Shown here: positions 41,248 to 50,515 of the stretch, piece by piece
How the letters are laid out: each line of letters begins with the position of its first letter
Position numbering within the stretch: position 1 is the first letter of the stretch
Assembly (NCBI RefSeq): GCF_040096205.1
Contig: NZ_JBBMFD010000001.1
Coordinates: 248,001 to 312,000 of the forward strand
Length of the DNA: 64,000 bases
Reading direction: 5' to 3'
Origin: Solibaculum_A intestinale
GTDB lineage: Bacteria > Bacillota > Clostridia > Oscillospirales > Acutalibacteraceae
Notes under the pieces: generated by a model
The model's input: only the letters and a program-made list of their open reading frames with translations
Database searches by the model: none
What the model was told of the DNA's origin: nothing
Made by a program: the position numbers and the translations under genes

Positions 41248-41829
41248 TCAGTCAAGCGAGCCCTTGGTGGACAGGGCGGTTTTTCCGTCTGTCACCGCAC
41301 AGGCTACTTTCAGGGCATGGGCGGCCGCTTTAAACGCCGCCTCGATCATATGATGGGAATTTTCTCCGTAGAGCACCTTTACATGCAGGGTAAGCCCGGC
41401 GGCAAAGGCGAAAGCGCGGAAAAATTCTTTGCACATGCAGGTGTCGAACCCGCCCACCTGTTCTTCCGGAAAGTTCCCGTCAAACACCAAAAAGGGCCGG
41501 CCGCTCACATCCACCGACGCAAAGGCCAACGCCTCGTCCATGGGCACAAAGAAGCTTCCATACCGGGCGATGCCGGACTTGTCCCCCAAAGCTTTGGCAA
41601 ACGCCTGGCCCAGCACAATGCCGGTATCCTCCACCGTGTGGTGGCAGTCCACCTCCAGGTCGCCCACTGCGTTGACCTTAAGGCCAAAGCTGCCGTGGGT
41701 GGCAAGGGCGTTTAACATATGGTCAAAAAATCCGATGCCGGTGACAATAGAGGAATTTCCGCCGTCCAGATTCACCTCCACCGAGATCTGGGTTTCCCTG
41801 GTGCGGCGTTTTACTTCTCCGGTTCTCAT
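41248..41829 (-). CDS. hisB: Imidazoleglycerol-phosphate dehydratase
   Basis: A 193-residue monofunctional HisB. Manganese-binding His clusters are in GFFDHMLNALATHG, DCHHTVEDTGIVLG and YGENSHHMIEAAFKA. There is no phosphatase domain. It overlaps hisC by ATGA, so the two are coupled. It consumes imidazoleglycerol phosphate made by the missing HisF/HisH. Confidence 0.95.
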   Translation of the reverse strand: MRTGEVKRRTRETQISVEVNLDGGNSSIVTGIGFFDHMLNALATHGSFGLKVNAVGDLEVDCHHTVEDTGIVLGQAFAKALGDKSGIARYGSFFVPMDEALAFASVDVSGRPFLVFDGNFPEEQVGGFDTCMCKEFFRAFAFAAGLTLHVKVLYGENSHHMIEAAFKAAAHALKVACAVTDGKTALSTKGSLD

Positions 41830-42902
41830 ATAGTTTTGTCCCCTTCCTTTAAGCAGTCGGAAAGTGCCGTGAGCACCGCTTCATTCTCCGCTTCGCTGCC
41901 GGCGGAAATCCGCAGGCAGCCGTTTAGCTCCCGAACGGCCACGCCCTTTTTCCCAAGCGCTTCAAAGAGCAAACGGGAGAGCGGCGTTTTTATCAGCACA
42001 AAATTCGTGCAGGTGGGGTAAACCCGGGTGTCCGGCTTTCCTGCAAAGAGTTCGGTGAGCTTTTCCTGAAGCCGGTCGCGGGACTGCAGAATCTGGCGGA
42101 TGCATGCGCGGATATAGTCCGGATATTTGAGGACCGCCGCCGCGATTTCCTGGGTTAAGGCATTGACGTTATAGGGGGACTTGACTGCCCGCAGAGCGTT
42201 GGTAATCACGGGATTTGCCACGGCAAAGCCCAGGCGCAGGGCGGCCATGCCAAAAGCCTTCGAGCAGGTGCGCAGGATGATCAGGTTCTCATAATCGCAG
42301 ACCTCAGACAAAAGGGATTGATCCCAAAAGTCCATATAAGCTTCGTCCAACACCACAAGTGCTTCCACCGAGCGGATAAGCCGGCGAACATCCTCTCGTT
42401 TAAGCCCTTGGCCGGTCGGGTTGCAGGGGTTCGAGAAGAAAACGGCCCGCACCCTTTCTTCCTTCGCCTTTCGGATCACCTCGTCCACATCGATGGTCAG
42501 GTCCTCTCCCTTCGGCAGGACCAGCACTGGATTTTCACAAATGCGGCTGTAAAAGCCGTACATGGAAAAGTCAGGTGCGATCACCATGACCCGCTCTCCC
42601 TTGCCCAAGAGGGCGGACACGATGAGCATAATCAGTTCATCCGAACCGTTGCCCGCGGTCAGAAGGTCCGGATCAATTCCGTAATAGGAGGCGTACCGTT
42701 CCCGCACCGTTTTGGCGGTCACATCCGGGTATCGGTGAAAATCAAAGGTACTGATGATCTCATAAAGCTCCATACGAAGCCAGTCGGGAAAGTTCAGATA
42801 GGATTCGTTGGCGTCCAGGCGGACCGAAAAGGTCCCGGCCACCGGCTCATAGGGGGTCAGCCCTTTGAGCTTTTCATGCAAGGAATAGGACAACGGACAC
42901 AC
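41826..42902 (-). CDS. hisC: Histidinol-phosphate aminotransferase
   Basis: A 358-residue class I/II PLP aminotransferase. The PLP Lys is in RTCSKAFGMAALRLGF; other PLP contacts are AGNGSDELIMLI, FSNPCNPTGQ and VLDEAYMDF. GTG start at 42902, with AGAAGGGG upstream. It lies 18 bases after hisD and overlaps hisB. Confidence 0.94.
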   Translation of the reverse strand: MCPLSYSLHEKLKGLTPYEPVAGTFSVRLDANESYLNFPDWLRMELYEIISTFDFHRYPDVTAKTVRERYASYYGIDPDLLTAGNGSDELIMLIVSALLGKGERVMVIAPDFSMYGFYSRICENPVLVLPKGEDLTIDVDEVIRKAKEERVRAVFFSNPCNPTGQGLKREDVRRLIRSVEALVVLDEAYMDFWDQSLLSEVCDYENLIILRTCSKAFGMAALRLGFAVANPVITNALRAVKSPYNVNALTQEIAAAVLKYPDYIRACIRQILQSRDRLQEKLTELFAGKPDTRVYPTCTNFVLIKTPLSRLLFEALGKKGVAVRELNGCLRISAGSEAENEAVLTALSDCLKEGDKTI

Positions 42903-42920
42903 CGCCCCTTCTTTTCAGAT

Positions 42921-44204
42921 TTAAAACCGCACCTCAATGGAATTGGCGTGGGCGGTCAGCCCCTCGGCCTGTGCGATGGCGGTAATGTTGTCCTTCGCGT
43001 CCCGAAGCGCCTTTTCCGTATAATAGATGAAGCTGGATTTTTTCACAAAGCTGTCCACCGACAAGGGGGAAAAGAACCGGGCCGTACCGGAAGTGGGCAG
43101 CACATGGTTGGGACCGGCGTAATAATCGCCCAGCGGCTCAGGGCTGTAATTTCCGAGGAAGACCGAGCCCGCGTTATCCAAACGCCCGATGTACTCCATA
43201 GGGTTCTCCACGCAGAATTCCAGATGCTCGGGGGCCAGGTCGTTGGCGAAGTCCACCGCTTCGTCCAAATCGTGGCACACCAAAATAGCGCCGTAGTCGG
43301 TCAGGGACTTTTCGATGATTTCTTTCCGCGACAGGGTTTGGATCTGCTTCTCGATTTCCTTCACCGTCTCTTCGGCAATCCGTTTTGAGGTGGTCAGCAG
43401 AATGGCCGACGCCATCACGTCGTGTTCCGCCTGGCTCATCAGGTCGGCCGCTACAAATTGGGGATTGGCGGAATCGTCCGCTACCACCAGAATTTCGCTG
43501 GGCCCGGCCACCATGTCGATATCCACCACGCCGTATAACAGACGCTTTGCGGTGGCCACAAAGATGTTCCCCGGACCGACGATTTTGTCCACCTTCGGGA
43601 TTTTCTCGGTTCCATAGGCCAGGGCTGCTACCGCCTGGGCGCCGCCCACCAGGAATACCCGGTCCACCCCCGCGATGGCCGCGGCAGCCAGAATGTCGGG
43701 GTTTGGGCGGCCGTCCTTGCCGGGCGGGGTGACCATGATGATCTCCTCCACCCCGGCGATGCGGGCGGGAATGGCGTTCATCAGCACCGAGGAAGGATAT
43801 GCAGCCGTCCCACCGGGCACATAGATGCCCACTCGGGAAAGGCCGCGGATGCGCTGGCCCAAAATCACGCCGTCCGGCTTTGTCTCTAGCCAGCTTTGCT
43901 GCTTTTGACGGGTATGGAAATCCTCGATGTTCTCCGCCGCCCGGTACAAGGCTTCCACAAACTCCCCGTCGCACTCGCCCACCGCGTCCTCCAGGACGGA
44001 GTTGGGGATTTCCAGGTGTTCGGGTGCCCGGCCGTCAAACTTGACGGTATATTCCTTCACGGCTTCGTCACCGCGTTCTTTGACTTCCTTGAGGATTTCG
44101 TTGACGGTCTCCATGATTTCGGGAACCGTCTCTCGGCTGCGGGTTTTCAGGTCGTCGATGAGCTGCTGCTCCACAACCCCGTCCGCCATGGTAATCTTCA
44201 GCAT
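42921..44204 (-). CDS. hisD: Histidinol dehydrogenase
   Basis: A 427-residue zinc enzyme for the last two steps of histidine synthesis. Signature stretches are GLSRVGIYVPGGTAAYPSSVLM, MVAGPSEILVVADDSANP and LPTSGTARFFSPLSV. I prefer the ATG at 44204, 9 bases after GGACGG; a GTG at 44213, which overlaps the hisG stop as GTGA, would add three residues. Confidence 0.94.
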   Translation of the reverse strand: MLKITMADGVVEQQLIDDLKTRSRETVPEIMETVNEILKEVKERGDEAVKEYTVKFDGRAPEHLEIPNSVLEDAVGECDGEFVEALYRAAENIEDFHTRQKQQSWLETKPDGVILGQRIRGLSRVGIYVPGGTAAYPSSVLMNAIPARIAGVEEIIMVTPPGKDGRPNPDILAAAAIAGVDRVFLVGGAQAVAALAYGTEKIPKVDKIVGPGNIFVATAKRLLYGVVDIDMVAGPSEILVVADDSANPQFVAADLMSQAEHDVMASAILLTTSKRIAEETVKEIEKQIQTLSRKEIIEKSLTDYGAILVCHDLDEAVDFANDLAPEHLEFCVENPMEYIGRLDNAGSVFLGNYSPEPLGDYYAGPNHVLPTSGTARFFSPLSVDSFVKKSSFIYYTEKALRDAKDNITAIAQAEGLTAHANSIEVRF

Positions 44205-44209
44205 GGGAT

Positions 44210-44851
44210 TCACCGTCCTTTTTCAGAAAGCGCCGCTTCCATCTGGGAAAGAAGCGCCTCGATTTCTTCCTTGCGCAGCTTCATGCTGGCGGTGTTGACA
44301 ATCAGTCGGGCAGAAATAGGGGTGATCTCTTCGATCACTTGAAGCCCGTTTTCCTTTAAGGTGGACCCGGTCTCCACAATGTCCACAATGGCGTCCGAGA
44401 GCCCCAACAGCGGGGCCAGCTCCACCGAACCTTCGATTTTGATCACGTTTACGTCCATCGCCTTGCTTTCAAAGAAGGCGCGGGCCACATTGGGGTATTT
44501 GGTAGCGATGGTCTTTTCCCGGTAGCCGGAATAAAAGTCCTTGTCTTTCGGGCCCGCCAGAGCAAACCGGCACCGGCCGAACCCTAAGTCCATCACCTCG
44601 TAAAAGCTGCCGGGGTATTCGAGAATGGTGTCCCGGCCGACTACCCCTAGGTCGCACACGCCGTGTTCCACATAGGTAATCACGTCTGCCGCCTTGCAAA
44701 GGACGGCCTCCAGGTTCCCATCCCCCACCGGCAGAATCAGACGGCGCCCTTTGTTATGCAGGGCCTCGCAGTCTTTTCCCATCTGCTCAAAAAGCCCAAC
44801 CGTGTCCTTTTCCAGCCGGCCCTTGGTCAGAGCGATACGAAGCGGTCTCAT
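44210..44851 (-). CDS. hisG: ATP phosphoribosyltransferase, short form
   Basis: A 213-residue short-form HisG, which needs HisZ for activity and histidine feedback control. The PRPP loop is in IVDIVETGSTLKENGL, and RIALTKGRLEKDT opens the protein. The C-terminal regulatory domain of the long form is missing. Start overlaps the hisZ stop (ATGA). Confidence 0.95.
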   Translation of the reverse strand: MRPLRIALTKGRLEKDTVGLFEQMGKDCEALHNKGRRLILPVGDGNLEAVLCKAADVITYVEHGVCDLGVVGRDTILEYPGSFYEVMDLGFGRCRFALAGPKDKDFYSGYREKTIATKYPNVARAFFESKAMDVNVIKIEGSVELAPLLGLSDAIVDIVETGSTLKENGLQVIEEITPISARLIVNTASMKLRKEEIEALLSQMEAALSEKGR

Positions 44852-46059
44852 TTTGCGTCCCCCTCTCCGGTTTTGATGGTGCGGCAGTTCTCTCTAACCA
44901 CGTCTACCCTTTGGATGCCGTGGGCTTTCGCATACGTGAGCGTATCGGAAAGGGTATCGAACACGCTGCTTTCACAGCGAACGCCCTGTTCCATTAAGCC
45001 CCGCATGTGGCACAAGGCTTTCATCTCAAACCCGTCCTCCCCAAAGACCAGCACCTGGGCCGCTTCAGGAGGGGTGACCTCGCCACGCTCGAGCATTGCC
45101 CGCACCAGGGAATCCACGTTGACGCCGAAGCCGGTAGCCGGCTGAGGACAGCCGAACTCCGACAGCAACCGGTCATACCGTCCGCCGGAGAGCACCGTGT
45201 CCCCATACCCGCGCATGTAGCCGCGGAAGATGACGCCAGTGTAGTAGTTATTTTGATGCACAAGGCCCAAATCAATGCGGATTCTGCCGTTTAAGCCCAG
45301 TTTGCATAAATCCCGGTAGACTTTCTTTAAATAGGTAAGCGGCGCTTCCACTTCCTTGCCGCAAAGCTCGGCCGCTTTTTCGAATACCTCTTCCCCGCCG
45401 AAAAGCCTCGGGAGCGCTTTGATGGCCCGCACCGCCGGAGAATCCTCCATGGTGTCCAGCAAATCATTTAATGCCGCATAGTTCTTCGCTTCAATGAGGC
45501 TTCGCACCTGCTCAACCCCGTCCTCGTCCACCGGAAGGCCCAAAGCAAGGCTTTTGAAAAATCCCGCGTGCCCCAGCTCTACAATGTACTCAGGCGCGCC
45601 GCAGGCTTCCAGCGCGTCGATGGCGGTGACGATGACCTCCAGGTCCGCCCGGCGCCCGCAAGCACCGATCAATTCAATCCCCGCCTGGGAGAACTGATCG
45701 TTTCTCCCCTTTAAGCTGGGATTGACCCGGTACACGTTTTGCTGATAAAAAAGCCGAAGGGGCAGCGTTTCATCTTTAAGGCGGGTCGCCGCCAGGCGGG
45801 CGATAGGCATGGTGCAGTCAGGCCGCAGTACCATCAGCCGTCCCTTCTGATCCGAGAGCTTATACATCCATTCCAGCGGCATGGAAACCGAGTCACAATC
45901 GAACACGTCGGAAAACTCCAGGCTGGGGGTTTCCACCTCATTGTATCCCCGCTCCTCGAAGAGCTTTGTCAGCAGCGTCCCCACCCGGCGGTGGGCTTTG
46001 CACTCTTCAAACAGCAGGTCCCGGGTTCCTTCCGGGGTAATTTTGGCATAGTTGCGCAT
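44848..46059 (-). CDS. hisZ: ATP phosphoribosyltransferase regulatory subunit
   Basis: A 403-residue HisRS-like paralog. It retains class II synthetase motifs (TPEGTRDLL, VLRPDCTMPIARLAATR, TVLSGGRYDRLLSEFG) but lacks the anticodon domain of true HisRS. With HisG it forms the first enzyme of the pathway. The ATG at 46059 follows GGAGAGA. It is first in the operon, just after a strong promoter. Confidence 0.92.
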   Translation of the reverse strand: MRNYAKITPEGTRDLLFEECKAHRRVGTLLTKLFEERGYNEVETPSLEFSDVFDCDSVSMPLEWMYKLSDQKGRLMVLRPDCTMPIARLAATRLKDETLPLRLFYQQNVYRVNPSLKGRNDQFSQAGIELIGACGRRADLEVIVTAIDALEACGAPEYIVELGHAGFFKSLALGLPVDEDGVEQVRSLIEAKNYAALNDLLDTMEDSPAVRAIKALPRLFGGEEVFEKAAELCGKEVEAPLTYLKKVYRDLCKLGLNGRIRIDLGLVHQNNYYTGVIFRGYMRGYGDTVLSGGRYDRLLSEFGCPQPATGFGVNVDSLVRAMLERGEVTPPEAAQVLVFGEDGFEMKALCHMRGLMEQGVRCESSVFDTLSDTLTYAKAHGIQRVDVVRENCRTIKTGEGDAK

Positions 46060-46091
46060 GTGGTTCTCTCCATTCACTTTAACATGCTAAT

Positions 46092-46120
46092 ATGATAGCA
46101 TAGCAGCAAATTGCTGTCAA
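46092..46120 (-). promoter_or_regulatory. Promoter of the his operon
   Basis: On the minus strand, a perfect TTGACA (46115-46120), 17 bases, and TATCAT (46092-46097), 33 bases before hisZ. No T-box or other riboswitch lies between it and the gene. Confidence 0.85.
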
Positions 46121-46133
46121 GGGATTTTTTCCA

Positions 46134-49100
46134 TTAAAACAAGGTCATCTGGCTGGTGGCGGGCAGGCCGTCGAGCACGTGCAACGCCGCCAGCGATTCG
46201 ATCACCGATTTGGACACGCCCGCTCGATTCTGCAGGTCGTCCACCGAGATGTATTTCCCGCCCGAGTCCTTGGCCGCCGCCAACGATTCCGCCGCCGAGC
46301 CGCCGATGCCCTTGACCGCGCCGAAGGGAAGCCGGATTTTCCCGTCCTCGATCAGGTACTTATGCGAGTCGGACTTGTATAAATCCACCGGTAGGAAGGT
46401 GATGCCCCTGGCCAGCATTTCCATGATGATCTGCAAATTGGAGAACAGGTCCTGGTCTTTGGCAGTAGCTTCCTTGCCCTTTGCTTTAATGGCGTCCATC
46501 CGCCGGCGGACCATGGCCGGACCGCTGACCGCCGCCTCGGCGTCAAAATCCCCGCCACGCACGGTAAAGTAAGCCGCGTAATAAGCCACCGGCTTATGTA
46601 CCTTGTACCAGCCCAGGCGCAGCGCTGCAATGACGTAGGCCGCCGCATGGGCTTTCGGGAACATGTACTTAATCTTCATACAGGAATCAATGTACCATTG
46701 GGGGACGTTGTGCTCGCGCATGGCGGCAAAATGCTCCTCGGTGAGAAGCTTTGTGGCCTTGCCCTTTCGCACGATTTCCATGATCTTAAAGGCCATGCTG
46801 GGATCGAGCCCCTTGTGCATCAAGTAGGTCATGATGCTGTCGCGGGTACCGATGACTTCGGAAATGGTACAGGTGCCGTTTTTGATAAGCTCCTGGGCGT
46901 TTCCCAGCCACACGTCGGTACCGTGGGACAAACCGGAAATCTGCAAAAGGTCCGCAAAGCTTTTGGGCTGAGAGTCAATGAGCATCTGGCGCACGAAATT
47001 GGTGCCCATCTCCGGCAAAGAGAGGGTGCCGGTGTTGCAGTCGATTTCCTCCGCCGTCACCCCCAAGGGCTCCGGAGACGTAAAGAGCTTGATGACCTCT
47101 TCGTCGCTGGTGGAAACCTCCATAACCGGGATACCGGTGAATTCCTCCAGGTATTTATAGATGGTCGGAACATCGTGCCCGAGAATATCCAGCTTTAAAA
47201 TGGTATCGTGGATGGCATGGAAGTCGAAGTGGGTGGTGACGATGTCCGAGTCTGCCGCGTCCGCCGGGTGCTGGACCGGAGTAAAGTCCTCCACCACCTT
47301 GTTGCGCGGCACGACCACCATGCCGCCGGGGTGCTGGCCAGTGGTGCGCTTGACACCGGTACAGCCGTTGGTAAGCCGGGCGATTTCCGCCTTGTGTACC
47401 GTCATTTCCCGTTCATCCAGGTATTTGCGCACATAACCGAAGGCCGTCTTTTCCGCCACTGTGGAGATGGTACCGGCCTTGAACACGTTTTCACTGCCGA
47501 ACAGCTCTTCGGTATATTTATGGGCATAGGGCTGGTATTCACCGGAGAAGTTCAAGTCGATATCGGGGGATTTATCCCCCTTAAACCCCAGAAAGGTCTC
47601 GAAGGGGATTTCGTGCCCGTCCCGATTATACGGCGTGCCGCACTTGGGGCAGGTTTTCGGCGGCAAGTCAAACCCGGAGCCGATGGAGCCGTCGGTGATG
47701 AACTCGCTGTGTTTGCAGTTCGGGCAGACATAGTGGGGCGACAGAGGATTTACCTCCGAAATGCCCGCCATGGTGGCGGCAAAGGAAGAGCCCACCGAAC
47801 CACGGGACCCCACCAAATACCCATGGGCCTCCGAGTCGGCCACCAGCTTTTGGGCGGTGATGTACATCACCGAGAATCCGTGCTTGATGATGGAGTCCAG
47901 CTCTCGTTTGAGCCGGTCCTCCACAAGACTTGGCAGCGGGTCTCCGTAGACCTCCTTGGCCTTCGCCCAGCAGATGCGCTGCAGCTCCTCGTCCGATCCT
48001 TCGATGGACGGCGGGAAGGTGCCTTCCGGGATGGGGCGCATGGGTTCGCACAGGTCGGCGATCTTGTTTGTATTCTCTACCACGACTTCATAGGCTTTTT
48101 TCTCGCCCAGATACTGGAACTCCTTGAGCATCTCATCAGTGGTGCGGAAGTAAAGCGGCGGCTGGTTGTCCGCATCCTGGAAGCCCTGCCCTGCCATCAG
48201 AATCCGGCGGAACACCTCGTCCTCCTTGTTTTGAAAATGCACGTCGCAGGTGGCAACCACCGGGATGTGCAGCTTTTCGCCTAAGGAGACGATGGTGCGG
48301 TTGTGCTTTCTCAGCTCTTCCTCGTCCGCAGCCTTACCGGTGCGGATCATGAATTCGTTGTTGGCGATGGGCTGGATTTCCAGATAGTCGTAAAACCGGG
48401 CAATGTCACAAAGCTCACCCCACTGCCGCCCCAGGCTCACCGCTTCGTACAGCTCGCCCGCCTCGCAGGCGCTGCCGATGATGAGCCCTTCCCGGTACCG
48501 GGTCAGCTCGCTTCTGGGAATGCGGGGCTTTTTATAGTAATACTTGAGGTTGGATAACGAGATGAGCTTATAAAGGTTTTTAAGCCCCACGTAATTCTTC
48601 GCCAAAATAATCATGTGGTAGGGGCGCAGCTTCTTAATGTCCCCGCCCGCCAGAGCAGAGTTAATCTGGGAAACCGAATGGACCTTCGACTCCTGCTCCA
48701 TCATCAAAAGGAGCTTTTGAAAGATGGCGGCCAGCATCGCCGCATCGTCGCAGGCACGGTGATGGTTGAACTTTCCCAGCTTCAAATGATCGGCTACCGT
48801 GTTGAGCTTATGGTTACGAAGATTCGGCAGCAGCTTGCGGCAGATGGGAACCGTATCGATGGAGGTATTGGCAAAGGAAAGCTTGCACCGCTTGGCTGCC
48901 GCTTTGACAAAGGACGTGTCAAAGGGTGCATTGTGGGCCACCAAGGGTGCATCGCCGCAAAAGTCCAGAAACTGCTTTAATGCCTCTTCTTCCAGCGGCG
49001 CGTCCTTGACCATGTCGTTGGTGATGCCGGTAAGCTCGGTAATCTTCTGGGGAATGGGAATCTGGGGATTAACGAAGGTGTTAAACTCCGCTGTCTTTTC

Positions 49101-50495
49101 CCCCTTCCCCATCTTTACCGCGCCGATTTCCGTAATCCGTTCATTCTGGGCGTTGAGGCCGGTGGTCTCCAAGTCAAACACGATGAATTCCCCGTCAAAA
49201 GGCGTATCCGCGCTGCCGGACACGGCGGGAACCTCGTCGTTGACGTAGTAAGCTTCCACTCCGTAGAGAACCTTGAAATCATTCCCCACCGCGGCGGCCG
49301 CGTTCATTGCCTCCGGAAACGCCTGGGCCACCCCGTGGTCGGTCACCGCCACCGCTTTGTGCCCCAGACTGGCGGCGAACTTGATGAGCTTTTCCGCCGG
49401 AGTCATGCCGTCCATGGCGGACATGTTGGTATGCATATGCAGCTCGACCCGCTTTTTCTCCGCCTTGTCCTCTTTTTTGCGCCGCTTGACAATGGAAATG
49501 TGTTTCGCGTCAAAGGTATATTCGTGCATGTAAGTGTCATAAGTGTACTGCCCCTTGAGCAGCACGCAGACCCCGTTTTTCAGGTCCTCGAACTCCTGGA
49601 ACTTCTTCACCCTTCCGATAAACTGCACGATCTTCACGGACGTGGAGGAAGTCAGGTCGGTAATGTTAAAAGACGTGATGCGGGCTTTGCCAGATTTGGT
49701 ATCCCGCGATTCAAAATCGAAGATTTCACCCCAGACGGTGTATTCCCCCGGTTCAGGCGGCAGGTCTTTGAGGGAGATGGGCGGGTCGTTGATGAGCTTG
49801 CCGTATACCACCTGAGCGGTTTCCATGAGAATAGGAAGGTTTTTAGGTAGATTGCTTGACACACGCCGCACGGGTGCCCGGCGCTTTGGCGCTTGCCTCT
49901 CAGCAGGAGACGACATATTGGACGGCGCGGCAAAGGGTGCCTCTTTTTCCGGCGGCACGTCCGTGTCCATGGGGAACGGGACCCGTTCCTCCACCCGCGG
50001 CGGCGCAGGGATGACCTCGTCGGTCTCGGTCACGCCGGCAAAAGCCACCTTTACCCGTTTGCCGTACTGCTCAAAGAGCAAGGAAGCCAGCGCCTTGTCG
50101 CATCCGGTGGACTCCAGGATATTGAGCCCCCCGTGGGTGAGAGTGATGGTGACCGTTTCACCGTCCACCTCCATGGCGGCCCCCTCGAAGGTACCGTTGA
50201 CCGCGGCGTTCTTGCGCTTTAGGTAGAATACCACACTGTCGAGCGCTTCCGGGCACAAGGCTTCCCCTGGAAAACGAGGCGCAATCTGCACCGCCGCGTC
50301 CAATGCTTTTGCAATGTCCGTCTCCGCTTCACGGAGAACGGAATGCGCAACAAAGCATGGAAACGCCGTTTGGATTTCCATGCTTTTGTTCTTTTCCCGG
50401 TATTTGATTTTCAGGACCTCTCCAAAACCAAGCAGTTCCCTGCTCTCGTCCTTCGTTATGTAACCGCCGAACACCTCGGCAAACGTATTGCTCAA
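46134..50495 (-). CDS. polC: DNA polymerase III alpha subunit PolC
   Basis: A 1453-residue Gram-positive replicative polymerase. In order: an N-terminal region, an OB fold (about 250-340), a PHP domain from about residue 350 (HMHTNMSAMDG), a DEDD proofreading exonuclease inserted in it (VFDLETTGLN near 437), a zinc region (CPNCKHSEF...CPKCGTP), the palm with PDIDLNFSGEY, and C-terminal helix-hairpin-helix segments (VDDLQNRAGVSKSVIESL). The start is a TTG at 50495 with GGGTGG 6 bases upstream; the open frame to 50609 runs through ispG and is not credible. It follows ispG by 20 bases, last of the pyrH-to-polC cluster. Confidence 0.95.
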   Translation of the reverse strand: MSNTFAEVFGGYITKDESRELLGFGEVLKIKYREKNKSMEIQTAFPCFVAHSVLREAETDIAKALDAAVQIAPRFPGEALCPEALDSVVFYLKRKNAAVNGTFEGAAMEVDGETVTITLTHGGLNILESTGCDKALASLLFEQYGKRVKVAFAGVTETDEVIPAPPRVEERVPFPMDTDVPPEKEAPFAAPSNMSSPAERQAPKRRAPVRRVSSNLPKNLPILMETAQVVYGKLINDPPISLKDLPPEPGEYTVWGEIFDFESRDTKSGKARITSFNITDLTSSTSVKIVQFIGRVKKFQEFEDLKNGVCVLLKGQYTYDTYMHEYTFDAKHISIVKRRKKEDKAEKKRVELHMHTNMSAMDGMTPAEKLIKFAASLGHKAVAVTDHGVAQAFPEAMNAAAAVGNDFKVLYGVEAYYVNDEVPAVSGSADTPFDGEFIVFDLETTGLNAQNERITEIGAVKMGKGEKTAEFNTFVNPQIPIPQKITELTGITNDMVKDAPLEEEALKQFLDFCGDAPLVAHNAPFDTSFVKAAAKRCKLSFANTSIDTVPICRKLLPNLRNHKLNTVADHLKLGKFNHHRACDDAAMLAAIFQKLLLMMEQESKVHSVSQINSALAGGDIKKLRPYHMIILAKNYVGLKNLYKLISLSNLKYYYKKPRIPRSELTRYREGLIIGSACEAGELYEAVSLGRQWGELCDIARFYDYLEIQPIANNEFMIRTGKAADEEELRKHNRTIVSLGEKLHIPVVATCDVHFQNKEDEVFRRILMAGQGFQDADNQPPLYFRTTDEMLKEFQYLGEKKAYEVVVENTNKIADLCEPMRPIPEGTFPPSIEGSDEELQRICWAKAKEVYGDPLPSLVEDRLKRELDSIIKHGFSVMYITAQKLVADSEAHGYLVGSRGSVGSSFAATMAGISEVNPLSPHYVCPNCKHSEFITDGSIGSGFDLPPKTCPKCGTPYNRDGHEIPFETFLGFKGDKSPDIDLNFSGEYQPYAHKYTEELFGSENVFKAGTISTVAEKTAFGYVRKYLDEREMTVHKAEIARLTNGCTGVKRTTGQHPGGMVVVPRNKVVEDFTPVQHPADAADSDIVTTHFDFHAIHDTILKLDILGHDVPTIYKYLEEFTGIPVMEVSTSDEEVIKLFTSPEPLGVTAEEIDCNTGTLSLPEMGTNFVRQMLIDSQPKSFADLLQISGLSHGTDVWLGNAQELIKNGTCTISEVIGTRDSIMTYLMHKGLDPSMAFKIMEIVRKGKATKLLTEEHFAAMREHNVPQWYIDSCMKIKYMFPKAHAAAYVIAALRLGWYKVHKPVAYYAAYFTVRGGDFDAEAAVSGPAMVRRRMDAIKAKGKEATAKDQDLFSNLQIIMEMLARGITFLPVDLYKSDSHKYLIEDGKIRLPFGAVKGIGGSAAESLAAAKDSGGKYISVDDLQNRAGVSKSVIESLAALHVLDGLPATSQMTLF

Positions 50496-50515
50496 TGTAT
50501 ACCACCCAAATTCTC

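Noticed and set aside
47208..48284. 358-residue open frame opposite polC
   Set aside because: Lies wholly within polC, with no start signals and no recognisable motif.
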